64,000 bases of DNA from Faecalibacter sp. LW9 (GCF_034661295.1 NZ_CP141062.1:868001-932000), one strand, 5' to 3'. Counted from the stretch's first letter, positions 47,751-58,334 are shown. Notes: a model not told the origin generated them from the letters alone. Translations and numbers: made by a program.

Positions 47751-48883
47751 TTCAATAAAGTATTAAACAAATCTTCCCAAAGAGGAATAATTTTAGTTGG
47801 TGTAAATTTCATCGCATTCAATTCTGCCTCCTTACTTTTCTCTTTTCTAAACTCATCAGAATCTAATAAAGCTTTTAATTTTTCCTTAAATACTTTTTTA
47901 TTTCCCATTGGGATTAAATATCCTCCAAAATTATTTTGAATAATATCACTTGGTCCAGAATTACAATCATAAACAACAACAGGCAATCCATTTTGCTGGG
48001 CTTCTACAATAACTAAAGAAAATCCTTCACCTTTAGAAGTCATTAAAAAAATTTGGGACTGTTGATATTTTTCTTGAATATTATTCGTTATCCCTTCCAA
48101 AAATATTCTGTTATTACAGTTTAATTTCTTTATTTGATTCTCATAAAATTTACGGTAAGGTCCATCCCCAAAAATATGTAATGTCCAATTTTTGTAGTCT
48201 TTTTCGATATTTGCCCAAATAGTAATAAGTTCATGAAAACCTTTACGATCTTGAACCATACTCCCTACTGCAATTAACTTTTTAGGTCTATCTAATATCA
48301 ATGTAGAATTTAAATTTGATTTTTCATCAATTATATTCGGGATTACACTAACATTCCTTAAATGATTCCAACTCAATTTATCTTTGTGTGTTAAACACAC
48401 AAAGGCATCATACTTTTTGTATTGATTTTCATAAAAAAATCGAATTAATTTACTTTTAAGTTTATTTTTAAAATCTAACTCGCTTTCAAAAAATATATTT
48501 GCTTTTCGAGAGGTATGATATTCTCTAATTTTAGGGATATTCTTGTTTATATAAGGTACTACAAAATCCTCATAACCTTTCTCTAAAACGATAATAAAAT
48601 CAGGATTGATGATTGTAAATAAATTTTGATAGATTTTTCTTAATTTAAATATATTTAAGATAAAACTCACTCCTTTGATATTTGATTTGAGTACCTGAGA
48701 TAACTTTAAATCAATTATTTTTATACGGTGATCCACTTCGTAAGCAAAAGGTTTTCCTTTTTGATCCGAAATTATAATTGTAACTTCATAACCCCTATCT
48801 ACTAAATATTTGGCTTTAGTTAAAAGCACTTTTTCAGTACCACCTTTTGATGCAAGTGATGCAATACAATAAATTATTTTCAT
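47747..48883 (-). CDS. Glycosyltransferase family 4 (GT-B)
   Basis: 378 residues. SLASKGGTEKVLLTKAKYL opens the N-terminal domain; IAVGSMVQDRKGFHELI and TSKGEGFSLVIVEAQQNGLPVV mark the donor domain. Overlaps the acetyltransferase gene by 4 bp upstream. Part of the very AT-rich core of the locus. Confidence 0.88.
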   Translation of the reverse strand: MKIIYCIASLASKGGTEKVLLTKAKYLVDRGYEVTIIISDQKGKPFAYEVDHRIKIIDLKLSQVLKSNIKGVSFILNIFKLRKIYQNLFTIINPDFIIVLEKGYEDFVVPYINKNIPKIREYHTSRKANIFFESELDFKNKLKSKLIRFFYENQYKKYDAFVCLTHKDKLSWNHLRNVSVIPNIIDEKSNLNSTLILDRPKKLIAVGSMVQDRKGFHELITIWANIEKDYKNWTLHIFGDGPYRKFYENQIKKLNCNNRIFLEGITNNIQEKYQQSQIFLMTSKGEGFSLVIVEAQQNGLPVVVYDCNSGPSDIIQNNFGGYLIPMGNKKVFKEKLKALLDSDEFRKEKSKEAELNAMKFTPTKIIPLWEDLFNTLLK

Positions 48884-49482
48884 TTGTATTTATGTATAAA
48901 CTCATCAATTGTTAATTGATAAAAATCTAATTTTCTTTTATTTAAAGTTTCTTTATCCCAGTTCCACCAAGAAATTTTATTTAATTCTATTTTTTGCTCT
49001 TCAGTATATTTATGTTTAATAATTCGTGCAGGAGATCCAGCAATTACAACATAATCTGGAATATCAGTGGTTACAACAGAATTCGCAGCGATGGTTACCC
49101 CGTTACCTATTGTAACACCTGGCATTATATAACTTCCCATACCAATCCATACATCATTTCCTATTTTAATTCCTTCTCGTTGTTTTAACTCCAAATTAAA
49201 ATCAGTTTTATTTTTATCGTTAATAAATGGATATGATGTTATTTGAGAACCTTTATGATAACCTTCATCTACAATAAAATTCACCTGATGAGCTATACTA
49301 CAATATTTTCCAATTTCTAGTTTTGCTTGTGTCCATCTCCAAACTTTAGCTCCATTATCATAAGTACCTACATCTTTATGTGTAAACTGATCAAATTTTA
49401 ATAATGTAAAATCTAATTTATTAAGAATATAATTATAGTCTATACCTAATATTCTCCAAAGTATTTTTCTAATTCGATACAT
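48880..49482 (-). CDS. CatB-related hexapeptide O-acetyltransferase
   Basis: About 200 residues from the ATG at 49482 (MYRIRKILWRILG); the frame is open to 49527, but that start would overlap the upstream gene by 59 bp. A left-handed beta-helix (NDVWIGMGSYIMPGVTIGNG, then AANSVVTTDIPDYVVIAGSPA) identifies the xenobiotic/virginiamycin acetyltransferase-like family. It probably O-acetylates a sugar of the repeat unit using acetyl-CoA. Confidence 0.83.
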   Translation of the reverse strand: MYRIRKILWRILGIDYNYILNKLDFTLLKFDQFTHKDVGTYDNGAKVWRWTQAKLEIGKYCSIAHQVNFIVDEGYHKGSQITSYPFINDKNKTDFNLELKQREGIKIGNDVWIGMGSYIMPGVTIGNGVTIAANSVVTTDIPDYVVIAGSPARIIKHKYTEEQKIELNKISWWNWDKETLNKRKLDFYQLTIDEFIHKYK

Positions 49483-50335
49483 ATTTTTTATAAAAGAAGA
49501 AACAATAGATTGATGTTTTAAAATCATTTATAGAATTGATATATTTAAATGATTTTAAAATATATTTAAAATTTACTTTACCATAATAAATTGTAGCGTC
49601 AAATAATAATTTTTTTGAAACTGCGTTTTGATCTGAATCATATAATTCTCTATAAACTTTATATTGTATATTTAAATTTTCGGAATATTTTAAATTACTA
49701 AATACACCTCCACTATGACGATTATAACTTCCAAAAGTCTCATTAAAATAATAACCCTTACCTAATTTCAGTAAAAAATAAATTAAATGTACATCTCTAG
49801 AATATTTATATTGTGTAAGTTTATTGTAATCAAAATTATTATTCCTAAACATTAAGGTTAACAATTTTACAAACCATTTTTCATGAAAATTATTTATAGT
49901 AAATATAATATCTTCACCAAATAATTTATTTTCTCCATTATCATTAAATCCACCACATACTAAAGAAAATTCCTCATTCTCCTCCAAAAAATCCACTTGC
50001 TTTTGCAATTTTAAAGGATCTGTCCAATAATCATCGCCTTCACATAATGCAATGTATTTCCCTTGGGCGCGAGGAAAATTATATTTTGCATTCATCCCTC
50101 GCACCCCTTGCGAATATTGATTTTGGGTTTGATAAATGGGTTTTATTATTTCAGGATACTTATCCACATATTCTTTGATGATTTCTTGCGTACCATCCGT
50201 AGAGGCATCATCATGAATTAATACTTCAAACTCGAAATCACATTCTTGCATTAAAAATCCGTCCAAGCATTGGCGGATATATTTTACATGATTATATGTG
50301 ATACAAGAAATAGAAACTACAATTTTATTATTCAT
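49469..50335 (-). CDS. Glycosyltransferase family 2 (GT-A)
   Basis: 288 residues. SCITYNHVKYIRQCLDG, HDDASTDGT and CEGDDYWTDPLKLQKQVDFL are typical of capsule-locus GT2 enzymes. It starts at the stop of the ATP-grasp gene (shared base), placing it in the same translational unit as the ATP-grasp/GNAT/aminotransferase trio. Confidence 0.88.
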   Translation of the reverse strand: MNNKIVVSISCITYNHVKYIRQCLDGFLMQECDFEFEVLIHDDASTDGTQEIIKEYVDKYPEIIKPIYQTQNQYSQGVRGMNAKYNFPRAQGKYIALCEGDDYWTDPLKLQKQVDFLEENEEFSLVCGGFNDNGENKLFGEDIIFTINNFHEKWFVKLLTLMFRNNNFDYNKLTQYKYSRDVHLIYFLLKLGKGYYFNETFGSYNRHSGGVFSNLKYSENLNIQYKVYRELYDSDQNAVSKKLLFDATIYYGKVNFKYILKSFKYINSINDFKTSIYCFFFYKKYVSN

Positions 50336-51282
50336 TATTTAGTAATTGTTTCATTTAATACTTCTTCCATTCTTTTTTGTAGAATAAAATTCTGATACTC
50401 TATTTGTGTTTCAATTTTTTCTTGTAAATAATAATTAATCGTATTTACTACATAGTTGTATCCCAAAAATTGTGTAAAGCCTATACCTGCTGAAAATCTT
50501 GGATTTATATCAATCAGAAAATACTCATTCTCGTTAATAATAAATTCCATATTAAAAGCTCCAAAAGCTCCTATTTTATTTGATATTTCTTTTACTAATG
50601 TATTTAATTTATCATCATAAAACATCTCAACAGTCATTCCCGCTCCATTACTTGTGCGAATAAGTTCTTTTCTTGGAATTGAAACAGTTATTCCTTTTTT
50701 GATATCATTGATTATATCTACTGTAACAACATTTCCTTGTAAAAATTCTTGAAAAATATAATTATCGTAACTTTGATTAGTGCCCAAATCACTAATATCT
50801 TTTAATCGAATGATACCTTCAGAACTTCTTCCATTCTTCGGTTTTCCAATTAATGGGAATTTAGCGTCATTCAGTTGATCATAAGTATAAGTATTAGGTA
50901 CTTTAAAATTATTTGAATTTAAAAATTCACTTAATAAATACTTGTCTCTTGCTATTTTTATAAATTGTTCTGAACCAATTGTTATTAAAGTATTTTTAAA
51001 ATAATTTCTGTGCTTATTGAAAAAATCAACTTCAATATCAGTAGAGGGTATTATTATCTTAATATCGTTATCTATAATAATATCTTGTATAAATTTTAAA
51101 TATTTATTTTCTTCAGTAACATAAGGAGCTAAAAATACTTGGTCGAATTCTTTAGTTATATAATGCCATTCCTTAGGGTAAATATCGCAACCAAAAAACT
51201 TATCGAATCTTTTGTCTAATTTTAACGACTTAATAACTGTAGAAACAGAATAAGAACCTATAGCTGTTATTAAAATATTCAT
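50335..51282 (-). CDS. ATP-grasp domain protein, carbamoyl-phosphate-synthase-like ligase
   Basis: 315 residues. An N-terminal Rossmann-like preATP-grasp part (MNILITAIGSYSVSTVIKSL) is followed by ATP-grasp features: RDKYLLSEFL, FPLIGKPKNGRSSEGI (ATP-binding Lys and glycine loop), the FQEFLQGN strand and the Mg ligand region FNMEFIINENEYFLIDINPR. The family joins a carboxylate to an amine or similar nucleophile through an acyl phosphate. Between a GNAT and a sugar aminotransferase on one side and a GT2 on the other, it may attach an amino acid or other acid to an amino sugar. The substrate is inferred only from context. Confidence 0.8.
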   Translation of the reverse strand: MNILITAIGSYSVSTVIKSLKLDKRFDKFFGCDIYPKEWHYITKEFDQVFLAPYVTEENKYLKFIQDIIIDNDIKIIIPSTDIEVDFFNKHRNYFKNTLITIGSEQFIKIARDKYLLSEFLNSNNFKVPNTYTYDQLNDAKFPLIGKPKNGRSSEGIIRLKDISDLGTNQSYDNYIFQEFLQGNVVTVDIINDIKKGITVSIPRKELIRTSNGAGMTVEMFYDDKLNTLVKEISNKIGAFGAFNMEFIINENEYFLIDINPRFSAGIGFTQFLGYNYVVNTINYYLQEKIETQIEYQNFILQKRMEEVLNETITK

Positions 51283-51737
51283 TTAATTTTTTTAATTAAT
51301 GTTAAATCGTTTATAGTTTCGATAATTTCAAAACCTAAATTTTGATACACTTTTTGTGCAGCTAAATTTTCTTTCCAAGTTTTTACCTTTATTTCATGCA
51401 TATCACTTTCAGTCGCTAATTTTATCGCTTCATTTACTAAAAGTTTAGCTATACCATTCCCAGAAAATTCTTGTTTAACAGATAACAAAGGAATATAAGC
51501 ATTGTATGTGCTATAATCGTTATGGTAGATTACTACAAGACCAGAAATCTGATCTTGGTGTACTGTATAAAGTAATGTTCCATTATTAATTACCTTTTCT
51601 ATATATTCTTCGACACTGCTGACCGTAGATCTATTCGAAATTCGATTAAATAATGGTGGCGTAAAATCATTTTCGACTGATTTTAAATACTCATAAATTT
51701 GATCTTTATGCGTAAGATTTGCTTTGTTAATTGTCAT
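51279..51737 (-). CDS. GNAT-family N-acetyltransferase
   Basis: 152 residues. SGNGIAKLLVNEAIKLA is the acetyl-CoA pyrophosphate loop (motif A), and KVYQNLGFEIIE is the C-terminal motif B. Overlaps both neighbours by 4-11 bp. It probably acylates the amino group made by the adjacent aminotransferase, though other amines are possible. Confidence 0.85.
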   Translation of the reverse strand: MTINKANLTHKDQIYEYLKSVENDFTPPLFNRISNRSTVSSVEEYIEKVINNGTLLYTVHQDQISGLVVIYHNDYSTYNAYIPLLSVKQEFSGNGIAKLLVNEAIKLATESDMHEIKVKTWKENLAAQKVYQNLGFEIIETINDLTLIKKIK

Positions 51738-52815
51738 TATTCTGTACTCTTAAAATTAAACGACAAATTAAATCCACCTCCTCAAAAGATAAGGAGTAAT
51801 ATAATGGTAAACATAATACTCTTCTCGAAATATCATCCGTAATCGGCATCGCCACAGGATCCAAATACGGTAACGCTGAGGCTAAACTCGGATAAAAATA
51901 GCGGCGTGTTCCAATTTCTGCCATCTGTAACTTTTCTTTACATTTCAACATCAATTCTTCAGATTCAAAAACCATTGGGAAATAGGCTCCATTATTTTCA
52001 GAATTTGAATGCCATAACGGGCGTACTGCTTTCAAATGTTGCAATCGCTCTTCATAATGTTGGGATAATGCCGTGCGTTTCGCTTTAATTTCATCGATAT
52101 ACTTTAGGTTCGCAATTCCCATTGCCGCATGAAATTCTGAATTTTTTCCATTAATCCCCAACGTCGAAAAGGCATCATGGCCTGCAATTCCAAAATTGCG
52201 GATACTGGTCAATTCTTTTAGAAGTTCAGGATCTTTGGTCACGACTAAACCACCTTCTACACTATGGTATAATTTCGTCGCATGTAAACTACACGTTGAA
52301 ATATCTCCATATTCAAAAATTGATTTCCCATTCACCTCCACCCCAAAAGCATGAGCTGCATCATAAATAACTTTTAATTGATGCTTGTCTGCTATGCGCT
52401 GAATCGCTTCCACATCACATGGATTTCCATACACATGCGTCGCTAAGATAGCCGATGTATTTGGCGTAATCGCTTCTTCAATTTGATGGGGATCAATATT
52501 TAACGAATCCTTATCAATATCTACAAATACCGGTTGACAACCTTCCCATACAATACTACTGGTCGTAGCTACAAAGGAAAAAGGCGTCGTTATAATTTCA
52601 CCTTGTAATTTTAGCGCTTTAATCGCCATTTGCAAAGCTACCGTTCCATTGGTAACATACAATAAATGCTTCAACTTTAAGTAAGTTTTCAGTTCCATTT
52701 CCAATTGGCTGGCTAATGGTCCCATATTGGTTAGCCATTCACGTTGCCATACACCTTCTAGCAAGTGTTGATAGTCGTGTAATGGGGGTAAAAAAGGTTT
52801 TGTTACAGGTATCAT
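51727..52815 (-). CDS. DegT/DnrJ/EryC1/StrS aminotransferase, VioA-like
   Basis: 362 residues. The VTNGTVALQMAIKAL loop, VIYDAAHAFGV and the SLHATKLYHSVEGG block with the Schiff-base Lys are intact. Overall resemblance (WLTNMGPLASQLE, TPFSFVATTSSIVWEG) is to VioA-type dTDP-4-amino-4,6-dideoxyglucose transaminases. Genes for dTDP-glucose synthesis (rmlA, rmlB) are not in the window. Overlaps the GNAT gene by 11 bp and the flippase by 4 bp. Confidence 0.85.
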   Translation of the reverse strand: MIPVTKPFLPPLHDYQHLLEGVWQREWLTNMGPLASQLEMELKTYLKLKHLLYVTNGTVALQMAIKALKLQGEIITTPFSFVATTSSIVWEGCQPVFVDIDKDSLNIDPHQIEEAITPNTSAILATHVYGNPCDVEAIQRIADKHQLKVIYDAAHAFGVEVNGKSIFEYGDISTCSLHATKLYHSVEGGLVVTKDPELLKELTSIRNFGIAGHDAFSTLGINGKNSEFHAAMGIANLKYIDEIKAKRTALSQHYEERLQHLKAVRPLWHSNSENNGAYFPMVFESEELMLKCKEKLQMAEIGTRRYFYPSLASALPYLDPVAMPITDDISRRVLCLPLYYSLSFEEVDLICRLILRVQNNDN

Positions 52816-54245
52816 GTTTTGATCAGTTGTTTAATGTGAGTTATTTCTTTAAATTTAAGCATAAATGCGCATCCCAAATAAAGAATGACAAATAAAAGGG
52901 AGGAAACCGCGAGATGAAAACCATCCCACCATGCGTTAGCAATGGTATGACTAAACCCATAGACGATTCCTCCACAGCATATTGCCAATAAAAGGCTTGG
53001 GAATAAATCTTTGGTTTGTTGCCATGAGGTATAATGAATAAATTTCCCCGTATAATAGGTGTTAATAAAAAAAGCCAAAAAGGATCCAATCACCCTCCCC
53101 CATAATAATCCAAAAATTCCAAAGGGTAGAGAGCCGATTAAAATCAGCACAGTCAGAGATTTTTTAACAACCTCTAACCGAAGAAATAAATCCGATCGTC
53201 CTTTTACTTGTAAAACATTCAGATTATAAGCATGAATCGGATAAAGCACCCCTGAAATGGTCAAAATTTGGAGATAAGGTACAGCAGGTAACCATTTCTC
53301 CGTTAATAAAAATCGAATAATTGGTTCAGCTAAAGCCACCATCAGTGCCAAGGTTGGCGCAATAATAAAAATAACTACGCGCATTAGGCGTTGATAAACA
53401 TCCCTTAATTTTTCATCGTCATGACTCATTTTTGCAAATAAAGGAAAAGTCACCTTGTTTAATGCAGACGATAAATTATTTACAGGCAATTGCTTTAAAC
53501 TATCTGCCCGATTATAATACCCCAATTGTGAGGCCTTAAACAGCTTCCCAATTAAAATGGGGTAAAGATTATTAAATATAATGTCCAACAAACCTGATAA
53601 AGTCATTTTGTACCCAAAGGAAAAATGCCGATGGAATTTCTCTCGATCAAAAATAAATTTCGGTCGCCAATCACTGTAAAACCAATACTGTAAAGTGGAT
53701 ACCGTATTTTGAATTAAAGCCGAGTATACCAACGACCAGACCCCAAAACCCGCATAAGCAAAACCAATTCCTGAAATTCCACCCATCACCAAAGAAGGCA
53801 ATTGAATTTTAAACTGGGTTTTAAAAGCCATCGCTTTGGTCAATCGTGTGCTTTGAATAATATTAAAGGCATTAATCACTAAAACCAAGGCATATACTCT
53901 AATTATAGGTGTAAGAATAGGAAGTTTATAAAAATCTGCAATCCAAGGAGACACTAGAAAAATTAGGGCGTACATGATTACACTTAATACAATATTAAAG
54001 ATGAATACGGTCGAGTAATCTCTTTCATCGGATTTGTTATCTCGGATCAAACTACTTCCCATCCCTCCACTAATAAAAGCCGATGCTATCCCCATCACTA
54101 CACCAAATAAAGCAATCGTACCAAAATCATTTGGCGTTAATAATCGAGCCAAGACGATTGATATCGCAAAACTGATAATTTGAGAACCAAATTGTTGGGC
54201 AAACGTCCAAATCATTCCCGATTTAGCCTGTGCTTTTAAAGACAT
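52812..54245 (-). CDS. wzx: Polysaccharide flippase (Wzx, MOP superfamily)
   Basis: 477 residues with about 12-14 membrane helices; the SGMIWTFAQQFGSQIISFAISIVLARLLTPNDFG opening is that of the PST branch. It flips the undecaprenyl-linked repeat unit across the inner membrane. It heads the core of the locus, with a 470-bp gap upstream that may hold a second promoter. Distinct from the housekeeping-type flippase at 18275-19696. Confidence 0.85.
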   Translation of the reverse strand: MSLKAQAKSGMIWTFAQQFGSQIISFAISIVLARLLTPNDFGTIALFGVVMGIASAFISGGMGSSLIRDNKSDERDYSTVFIFNIVLSVIMYALIFLVSPWIADFYKLPILTPIIRVYALVLVINAFNIIQSTRLTKAMAFKTQFKIQLPSLVMGGISGIGFAYAGFGVWSLVYSALIQNTVSTLQYWFYSDWRPKFIFDREKFHRHFSFGYKMTLSGLLDIIFNNLYPILIGKLFKASQLGYYNRADSLKQLPVNNLSSALNKVTFPLFAKMSHDDEKLRDVYQRLMRVVIFIIAPTLALMVALAEPIIRFLLTEKWLPAVPYLQILTISGVLYPIHAYNLNVLQVKGRSDLFLRLEVVKKSLTVLILIGSLPFGIFGLLWGRVIGSFLAFFINTYYTGKFIHYTSWQQTKDLFPSLLLAICCGGIVYGFSHTIANAWWDGFHLAVSSLLFVILYLGCAFMLKFKEITHIKQLIKT

Positions 54246-54490
54246 GTGTTATTTTATTGTAGAGTCCTCAAAAGTAATTAAACTATTTTGTTTAAGAAAA
54301 GTTAAAATGGGTATTTCTGTCCGAATTAAACATTTATTGTGAAGAAGAGAAAATTAACATCCATTTAATAAAAGGATTCAAGCAGTTAACTCCCGAGATA
54401 AAGGCAAGATAAAGGCAGGATACTTGCTTTCGAATGGTCGAATGTTAAAAACATTAACAACGGAAGGAAATTAAAATATACAAACGATTG
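54246..54490. other. Intergenic region upstream of wzx, no gene seen
   Basis: I see no ORF or RNA. It contains an inverted repeat AATGTT AAA AACATT (about 54441-54455) and a direct AAGGCA word pair. Some of it may be the leader of the wzx transcript, but no consensus promoter is convincing. Confidence 0.4.
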
Positions 54491-54657
54491 AATCCCTAGT
54501 CTCCAATCCCTAATCCCTAATTCACATAACGCTCTGCATAACAAGGAGGTTAACGTTTCACGTCAAACGTTTGATCTCAAGACCCCTAACTCACCACCCT
54601 CAACCGTTCTCCGTTAACCGTTAACCGTTAACCGTTAAGCAAAATTAGAACTTACAA
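54490..54657. repeat. Repeat tract R4 (short)
   Basis: Holds a TAATCCC pair (about 54500-54520), (GTTAACC)3 followed by GTTAAGC (54613-54640) and TTAGAACTTACAACAAAAAA, the same entry sequence as modules T1/T2. A reduced or worn relative of tracts R1-R3 that shows one heptamer type changing into another. Confidence 0.8.
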
Positions 54658-54690
54658 CAAAAAAGCCTGAACAGTTTCCCATTCAAGCTT
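54658..54690 (-). terminator. Terminator after ugd
   Basis: On the minus strand AGCTTGAA pairs with TTCAGGCT (one T-G pair), then TTTTTT. It follows the TTAGAACTTACAAC word of the repeat tract, as in T1/T2. Confidence 0.78.
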
Positions 54691-54717
54691 TTATAATCTA
54701 TCGTTAAAAAAAATAAT

Positions 54718-55884
54718 TTAATCTTCTCCGTATAAATCGCGCGTATACACCTTTTCAGCAACATCTTCCAATTCAGCAGCACGACGATTAGAAATAATCA
54801 CATCCGACACTTTTTTAAATTCTTCTAAATCGCGAACGACTTGAGATCCGAAAAAAGTATCTTCTTTTAAAACCGGTTCAAAGACGATGACTTCAATGCC
54901 TTTGGCTTTAATGCGTTTCATAATTCCTTGTATTGCTGAAGCACGGAAATTATCTGAACCCGCTTTCATAATTAAACGATAAATCCCGACTTTCTTAGGA
55001 TTCTTCGCAATAATCGAATCCGCAATAAAGTCTTTGCGGGTACGATTAGAATCTACAATGGCTTTGATTAAGTTATTGGGTACGCTGTTATAATTCGCCA
55101 ATAACTGTTTTGTATCTTTTGGTAAGCAATACCCTCCATAGCCAAACGATGGATTGTTGTAATGCGTTCCAATACGAGGATCTAATCCTACCCCTTCGAT
55201 AATTTGACGGCTATCTAAATTAAATGTTTCTGCATAACTGTCCAATTCGTTGAAATAAGACACGCGCATCGCCAAATAGGTATTGGAGAACAATTTAATG
55301 GCCTCCGCTTCTGTTGAATTGGTAAATAAGACGGGAATCTCTTCTTTTATCGCCCCTTCTTTCAACAATTGCGCAAATTGCTCCGCACGTTCGCTGATTT
55401 CCCCAACTATAATGCGAGATGGATATAAATTATCATACAAGGCTTTTCCTTCACGTAAAAACTCCGGAGAGAAAATCACATTTTGGATGCCTAATTCTTT
55501 TTTTATTTTTTCTGTAAACCCTACCGGCACTGTGGATTTAATCACACAAACTGCGGTTGGATTATACTGTTGAACTTCCTTTAAAACGCCTTCAACACTT
55601 TTGGTATTAAAGTAATTCGTCTCAGGATCATAATCCGTTGGCGTCGCAATAATTATAAATTGAGCGTCTTGATACGCCAATTCCTTATCTAAAGTCGCTG
55701 TAAAATTTAATGATTTTTGAGTTAAAAATTCCGTGATTTCTTTGTCCTCGATCGGAGAAATCTTTTGATTTAATAAATCAACTTTTTCAGGAACAATATC
55801 TAATGCGACCACCTCATGATGTTGTGCCAATAGCATAGCGTTAGATAATCCTACATAACCTGTTCCTACAATTGTTATTTTCAT
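54718..55884 (-). CDS. ugd: UDP-glucose 6-dehydrogenase
   Basis: 388 residues, the short form common in capsule loci. Rossmann [35 protein letters not shown], and the catalytic-Cys loop [15 protein letters not shown]. It oxidises UDP-glucose to UDP-glucuronate with two NAD+. Its product can feed the UDP-GlcA 4-epimerase at 58335. Follows the HexNAc dehydrogenase gene by 18 bp. Confidence 0.92.
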   Translation of the reverse strand: MKITIVGTGYVGLSNAMLLAQHHEVVALDIVPEKVDLLNQKISPIEDKEITEFLTQKSLNFTATLDKELAYQDAQFIIIATPTDYDPETNYFNTKSVEGVLKEVQQYNPTAVCVIKSTVPVGFTEKIKKELGIQNVIFSPEFLREGKALYDNLYPSRIIVGEISERAEQFAQLLKEGAIKEEIPVLFTNSTEAEAIKLFSNTYLAMRVSYFNELDSYAETFNLDSRQIIEGVGLDPRIGTHYNNPSFGYGGYCLPKDTKQLLANYNSVPNNLIKAIVDSNRTRKDFIADSIIAKNPKKVGIYRLIMKAGSDNFRASAIQGIMKRIKAKGIEVIVFEPVLKEDTFFGSQVVRDLEEFKKVSDVIISNRRAAELEDVAEKVYTRDLYGED

Positions 55885-55902
55885 TTTTAACGGATTTAAG
55901 TT

Positions 55903-57207
55903 TTATAATCGACGATCGATTTGTTCTAAGGGTAAAATCCCTTTTACATCATAAATGATTCCATTTTCATGCAAGTAATCAGATAAATTTAAATCTAAAA
56001 ACTCTTGATGGGCTACCGTTAATACAATCGCATCATATTTCTGACCTTCTAAATCATTTAAAGCTTGGGTAGAAGTAATCCCGTATTCATGCATTACCTC
56101 TTCTGGTTTAGCCCATGGATCAAACGTTGTCACATTTAGCGAATAATCTTGTAACCCTTTGATTACATCTACCGCTTTAGTATTACGAACATCAGGACAG
56201 TTTTCTTTGAACGTCACCCCTAAGTTTAACACTTTTGCGCCATTAACCTTAATGTCTTTCTTAATTAAGGTTTTAACAATTTCAGAGGCTACATACTGAC
56301 CCATCGAATCATTCAAACGGCGCCCTGCCAATATAATTTCGGGATGATACCCTTGTTCTTGTGCTTTTTGCGCCAAATAATAAGGATCCACTCCGATACA
56401 ATGTCCTCCTACTAATCCAGGTTTAAACGGTAAGAAATTCCATTTGGTTCCTGCTGCCGCTAATACCGCATGTGTATCAATATCCAATAAGTTGAAAATT
56501 TTAGCCAATTCATTCACAAACGCAATGTTAATATCGCGTTGCGAATTTTCAATCACTTTCGCCGCTTCTGCAACTTTAATTGTTGGCGCAAGATGAGTCC
56601 CTGCTACAATTACGGAACGGTATAACGTGTCTACTATTTGTCCAATCGCTGGAGTAGATCCAGAGGTTACTTTTAAAATCTTTTCAACCGTATGTTCTTT
56701 ATCTCCTGGATTAATTCGCTCTGGTGAATAACCTGCATAAAAATCCACATTGAATTTTAACCCTGAAACCTTTTCCAACACTGGGATGCATTCTTCTTCC
56801 GTAACTCCGGGATAAACTGTTGATTCATAAATCACAATATCTCCTTTAGATAGCACTTTTCCTACCGTTTCAGAAGATTTATACAATGGCGTTAAATCTG
56901 GACGATTGTTTTTATCCACAGGCGTAGGAACGGTTACGATGTATATATTGGCATCTTTTATTTCCTCCAAATTTGCCGAACAATATAACCCATGCTCCCC
57001 TGTCGCGAATGGATTTTGAGGAACAAGTACACTTTTTAAGACTTCTTCTTCAACTTCTAACGTGTGATCTTGACCTTGATTTAATTCTGTAATTCGATTT
57101 TGATTGATATCAAATCCGATCACAGGGTATTTTGTTGCAAATAAACGAGCTAAAGGAAGACCGACATAGCCTAAACCAATAACTGCTATTTTATATGTTG
57201 AGTTCAT
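55903..57207 (-). CDS. UDP-N-acetylhexosamine dehydrogenase (WbpO/TviB-like)
   Basis: 434 residues. [19 protein letters not shown], the [13 protein letters not shown] block and [18 protein letters not shown] (catalytic Cys) place it with UDP-GalNAc/ManNAc-type dehydrogenases rather than UDP-glucose dehydrogenases. Beside a WbpP/TviC-like 4-epimerase, the likely product is UDP-GalNAcA or UDP-GlcNAcA. Differs from the neighbouring Ugd in length and loop sequence. Confidence 0.88.
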   Translation of the reverse strand: MNSTYKIAVIGLGYVGLPLARLFATKYPVIGFDINQNRITELNQGQDHTLEVEEEVLKSVLVPQNPFATGEHGLYCSANLEEIKDANIYIVTVPTPVDKNNRPDLTPLYKSSETVGKVLSKGDIVIYESTVYPGVTEEECIPVLEKVSGLKFNVDFYAGYSPERINPGDKEHTVEKILKVTSGSTPAIGQIVDTLYRSVIVAGTHLAPTIKVAEAAKVIENSQRDINIAFVNELAKIFNLLDIDTHAVLAAAGTKWNFLPFKPGLVGGHCIGVDPYYLAQKAQEQGYHPEIILAGRRLNDSMGQYVASEIVKTLIKKDIKVNGAKVLNLGVTFKENCPDVRNTKAVDVIKGLQDYSLNVTTFDPWAKPEEVMHEYGITSTQALNDLEGQKYDAIVLTVAHQEFLDLNLSDYLHENGIIYDVKGILPLEQIDRRL

Positions 57208-57308
57208 GTTTAATTCTTGTTTAAATGGTTGTATGTTATAACGATGAATGGATTCCTTAAATTTTCCGATTGAATACGATTTAAATCTTTTAATCCATCC
57301 ATCAAAAT

Positions 57309-58277
57309 TTATTTAAGATTCTCCCAATACCACTTTACCGCTTCTTTTAAGCCTTTGTCAATCGTATGGGTGGGTTGATATCCTAGCAATTGTTTGGCTT
57401 TTTCTATGGTGGCCAAAGAATGAGGGATATCACCTTGACGATTTGGTCCATGAATCACTTCAACTGAAGCAATTTGAGGATCATATGCACTCAAATAATT
57501 TTTTAAATAGCCGATTAAATCGTTTAAAGTAGTTCGATCACCTACCGCTGTGTTATAAACAGTATTAATGGCTCCCGGATTTTCCGTTAACATGGTCAAT
57601 TCATTCATTTGAATCACATTATCAATATAGGTGAAATCTCTCGAATAATCGCCTGTTCCATTGATTACTGGGGATTCGTGATTCATGAATTGTTTAACAA
57701 ATAATGGGATAACTGCGGCATAGGCCTCGTTAGGATCTTGTCTTCTTCCAAATACGTTAAAGTAACGCAGACCAATACACGACATGCCATATGTTTTAGA
57801 AAAAATATCAGCATATAATTCATTCACATATTTAGTGATCGCATATGGCGATAAAGGTTTTCCAATGATATCTTCTACTTTGGGTAGATTTTCGGAATCT
57901 CCATAAGTTGAGGATGATGCCGCATACACAAAACGGTGAACTTTTTCATCTCTTGCCGCTGTCAACATGTTTAAAAATCCCGTCACATTGACCTCATTGG
58001 ACGTTTGGGGATCTTTAATGGAACGGGGTACTGATCCCAAAGCAGCTTGATGCAAGACATAATCCACTCCTTGTACCGCTTTTTGACAGGTTTCAAAATC
58101 GCGAATATCTCCTTCGATCAATTGATAATTCTCATGCGTCAAGAAAGGTTGGATATTATATCGATGTCCTGTTGCAAAATTATCCAAGCAAGTCACACGA
58201 TATCCTTTTCCTAAAAAGTATTCTGTCAGGTTAGATCCAATAAACCCAGCGCCTCCAGTGATTAAAATATGTTTCAT
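57309..58277 (-). CDS. UDP-N-acetylglucosamine 4-epimerase (WbpP/TviC-like)
   Basis: 322 residues from the ATG at 58277 ([14 protein letters not shown]); a TTG four codons upstream is a weaker start. Extended SDR fold: [10 protein letters not shown], the catalytic Ser-Tyr-Lys as SSSTYG...YAITKY, and the [13 protein letters not shown] substrate motif. It interconverts UDP-GlcNAc and UDP-GalNAc (or the acids), pairing with the dehydrogenase downstream. Confidence 0.88.
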   Translation of the reverse strand: MKHILITGGAGFIGSNLTEYFLGKGYRVTCLDNFATGHRYNIQPFLTHENYQLIEGDIRDFETCQKAVQGVDYVLHQAALGSVPRSIKDPQTSNEVNVTGFLNMLTAARDEKVHRFVYAASSSTYGDSENLPKVEDIIGKPLSPYAITKYVNELYADIFSKTYGMSCIGLRYFNVFGRRQDPNEAYAAVIPLFVKQFMNHESPVINGTGDYSRDFTYIDNVIQMNELTMLTENPGAINTVYNTAVGDRTTLNDLIGYLKNYLSAYDPQIASVEVIHGPNRQGDIPHSLATIEKAKQLLGYQPTHTIDKGLKEAVKWYWENLK

Positions 58278-58334
58278 GAATTTATTCAATAAGAGATGGA
58301 AACAAATGTACCAACTCTTTTAAGATTTTATAGG

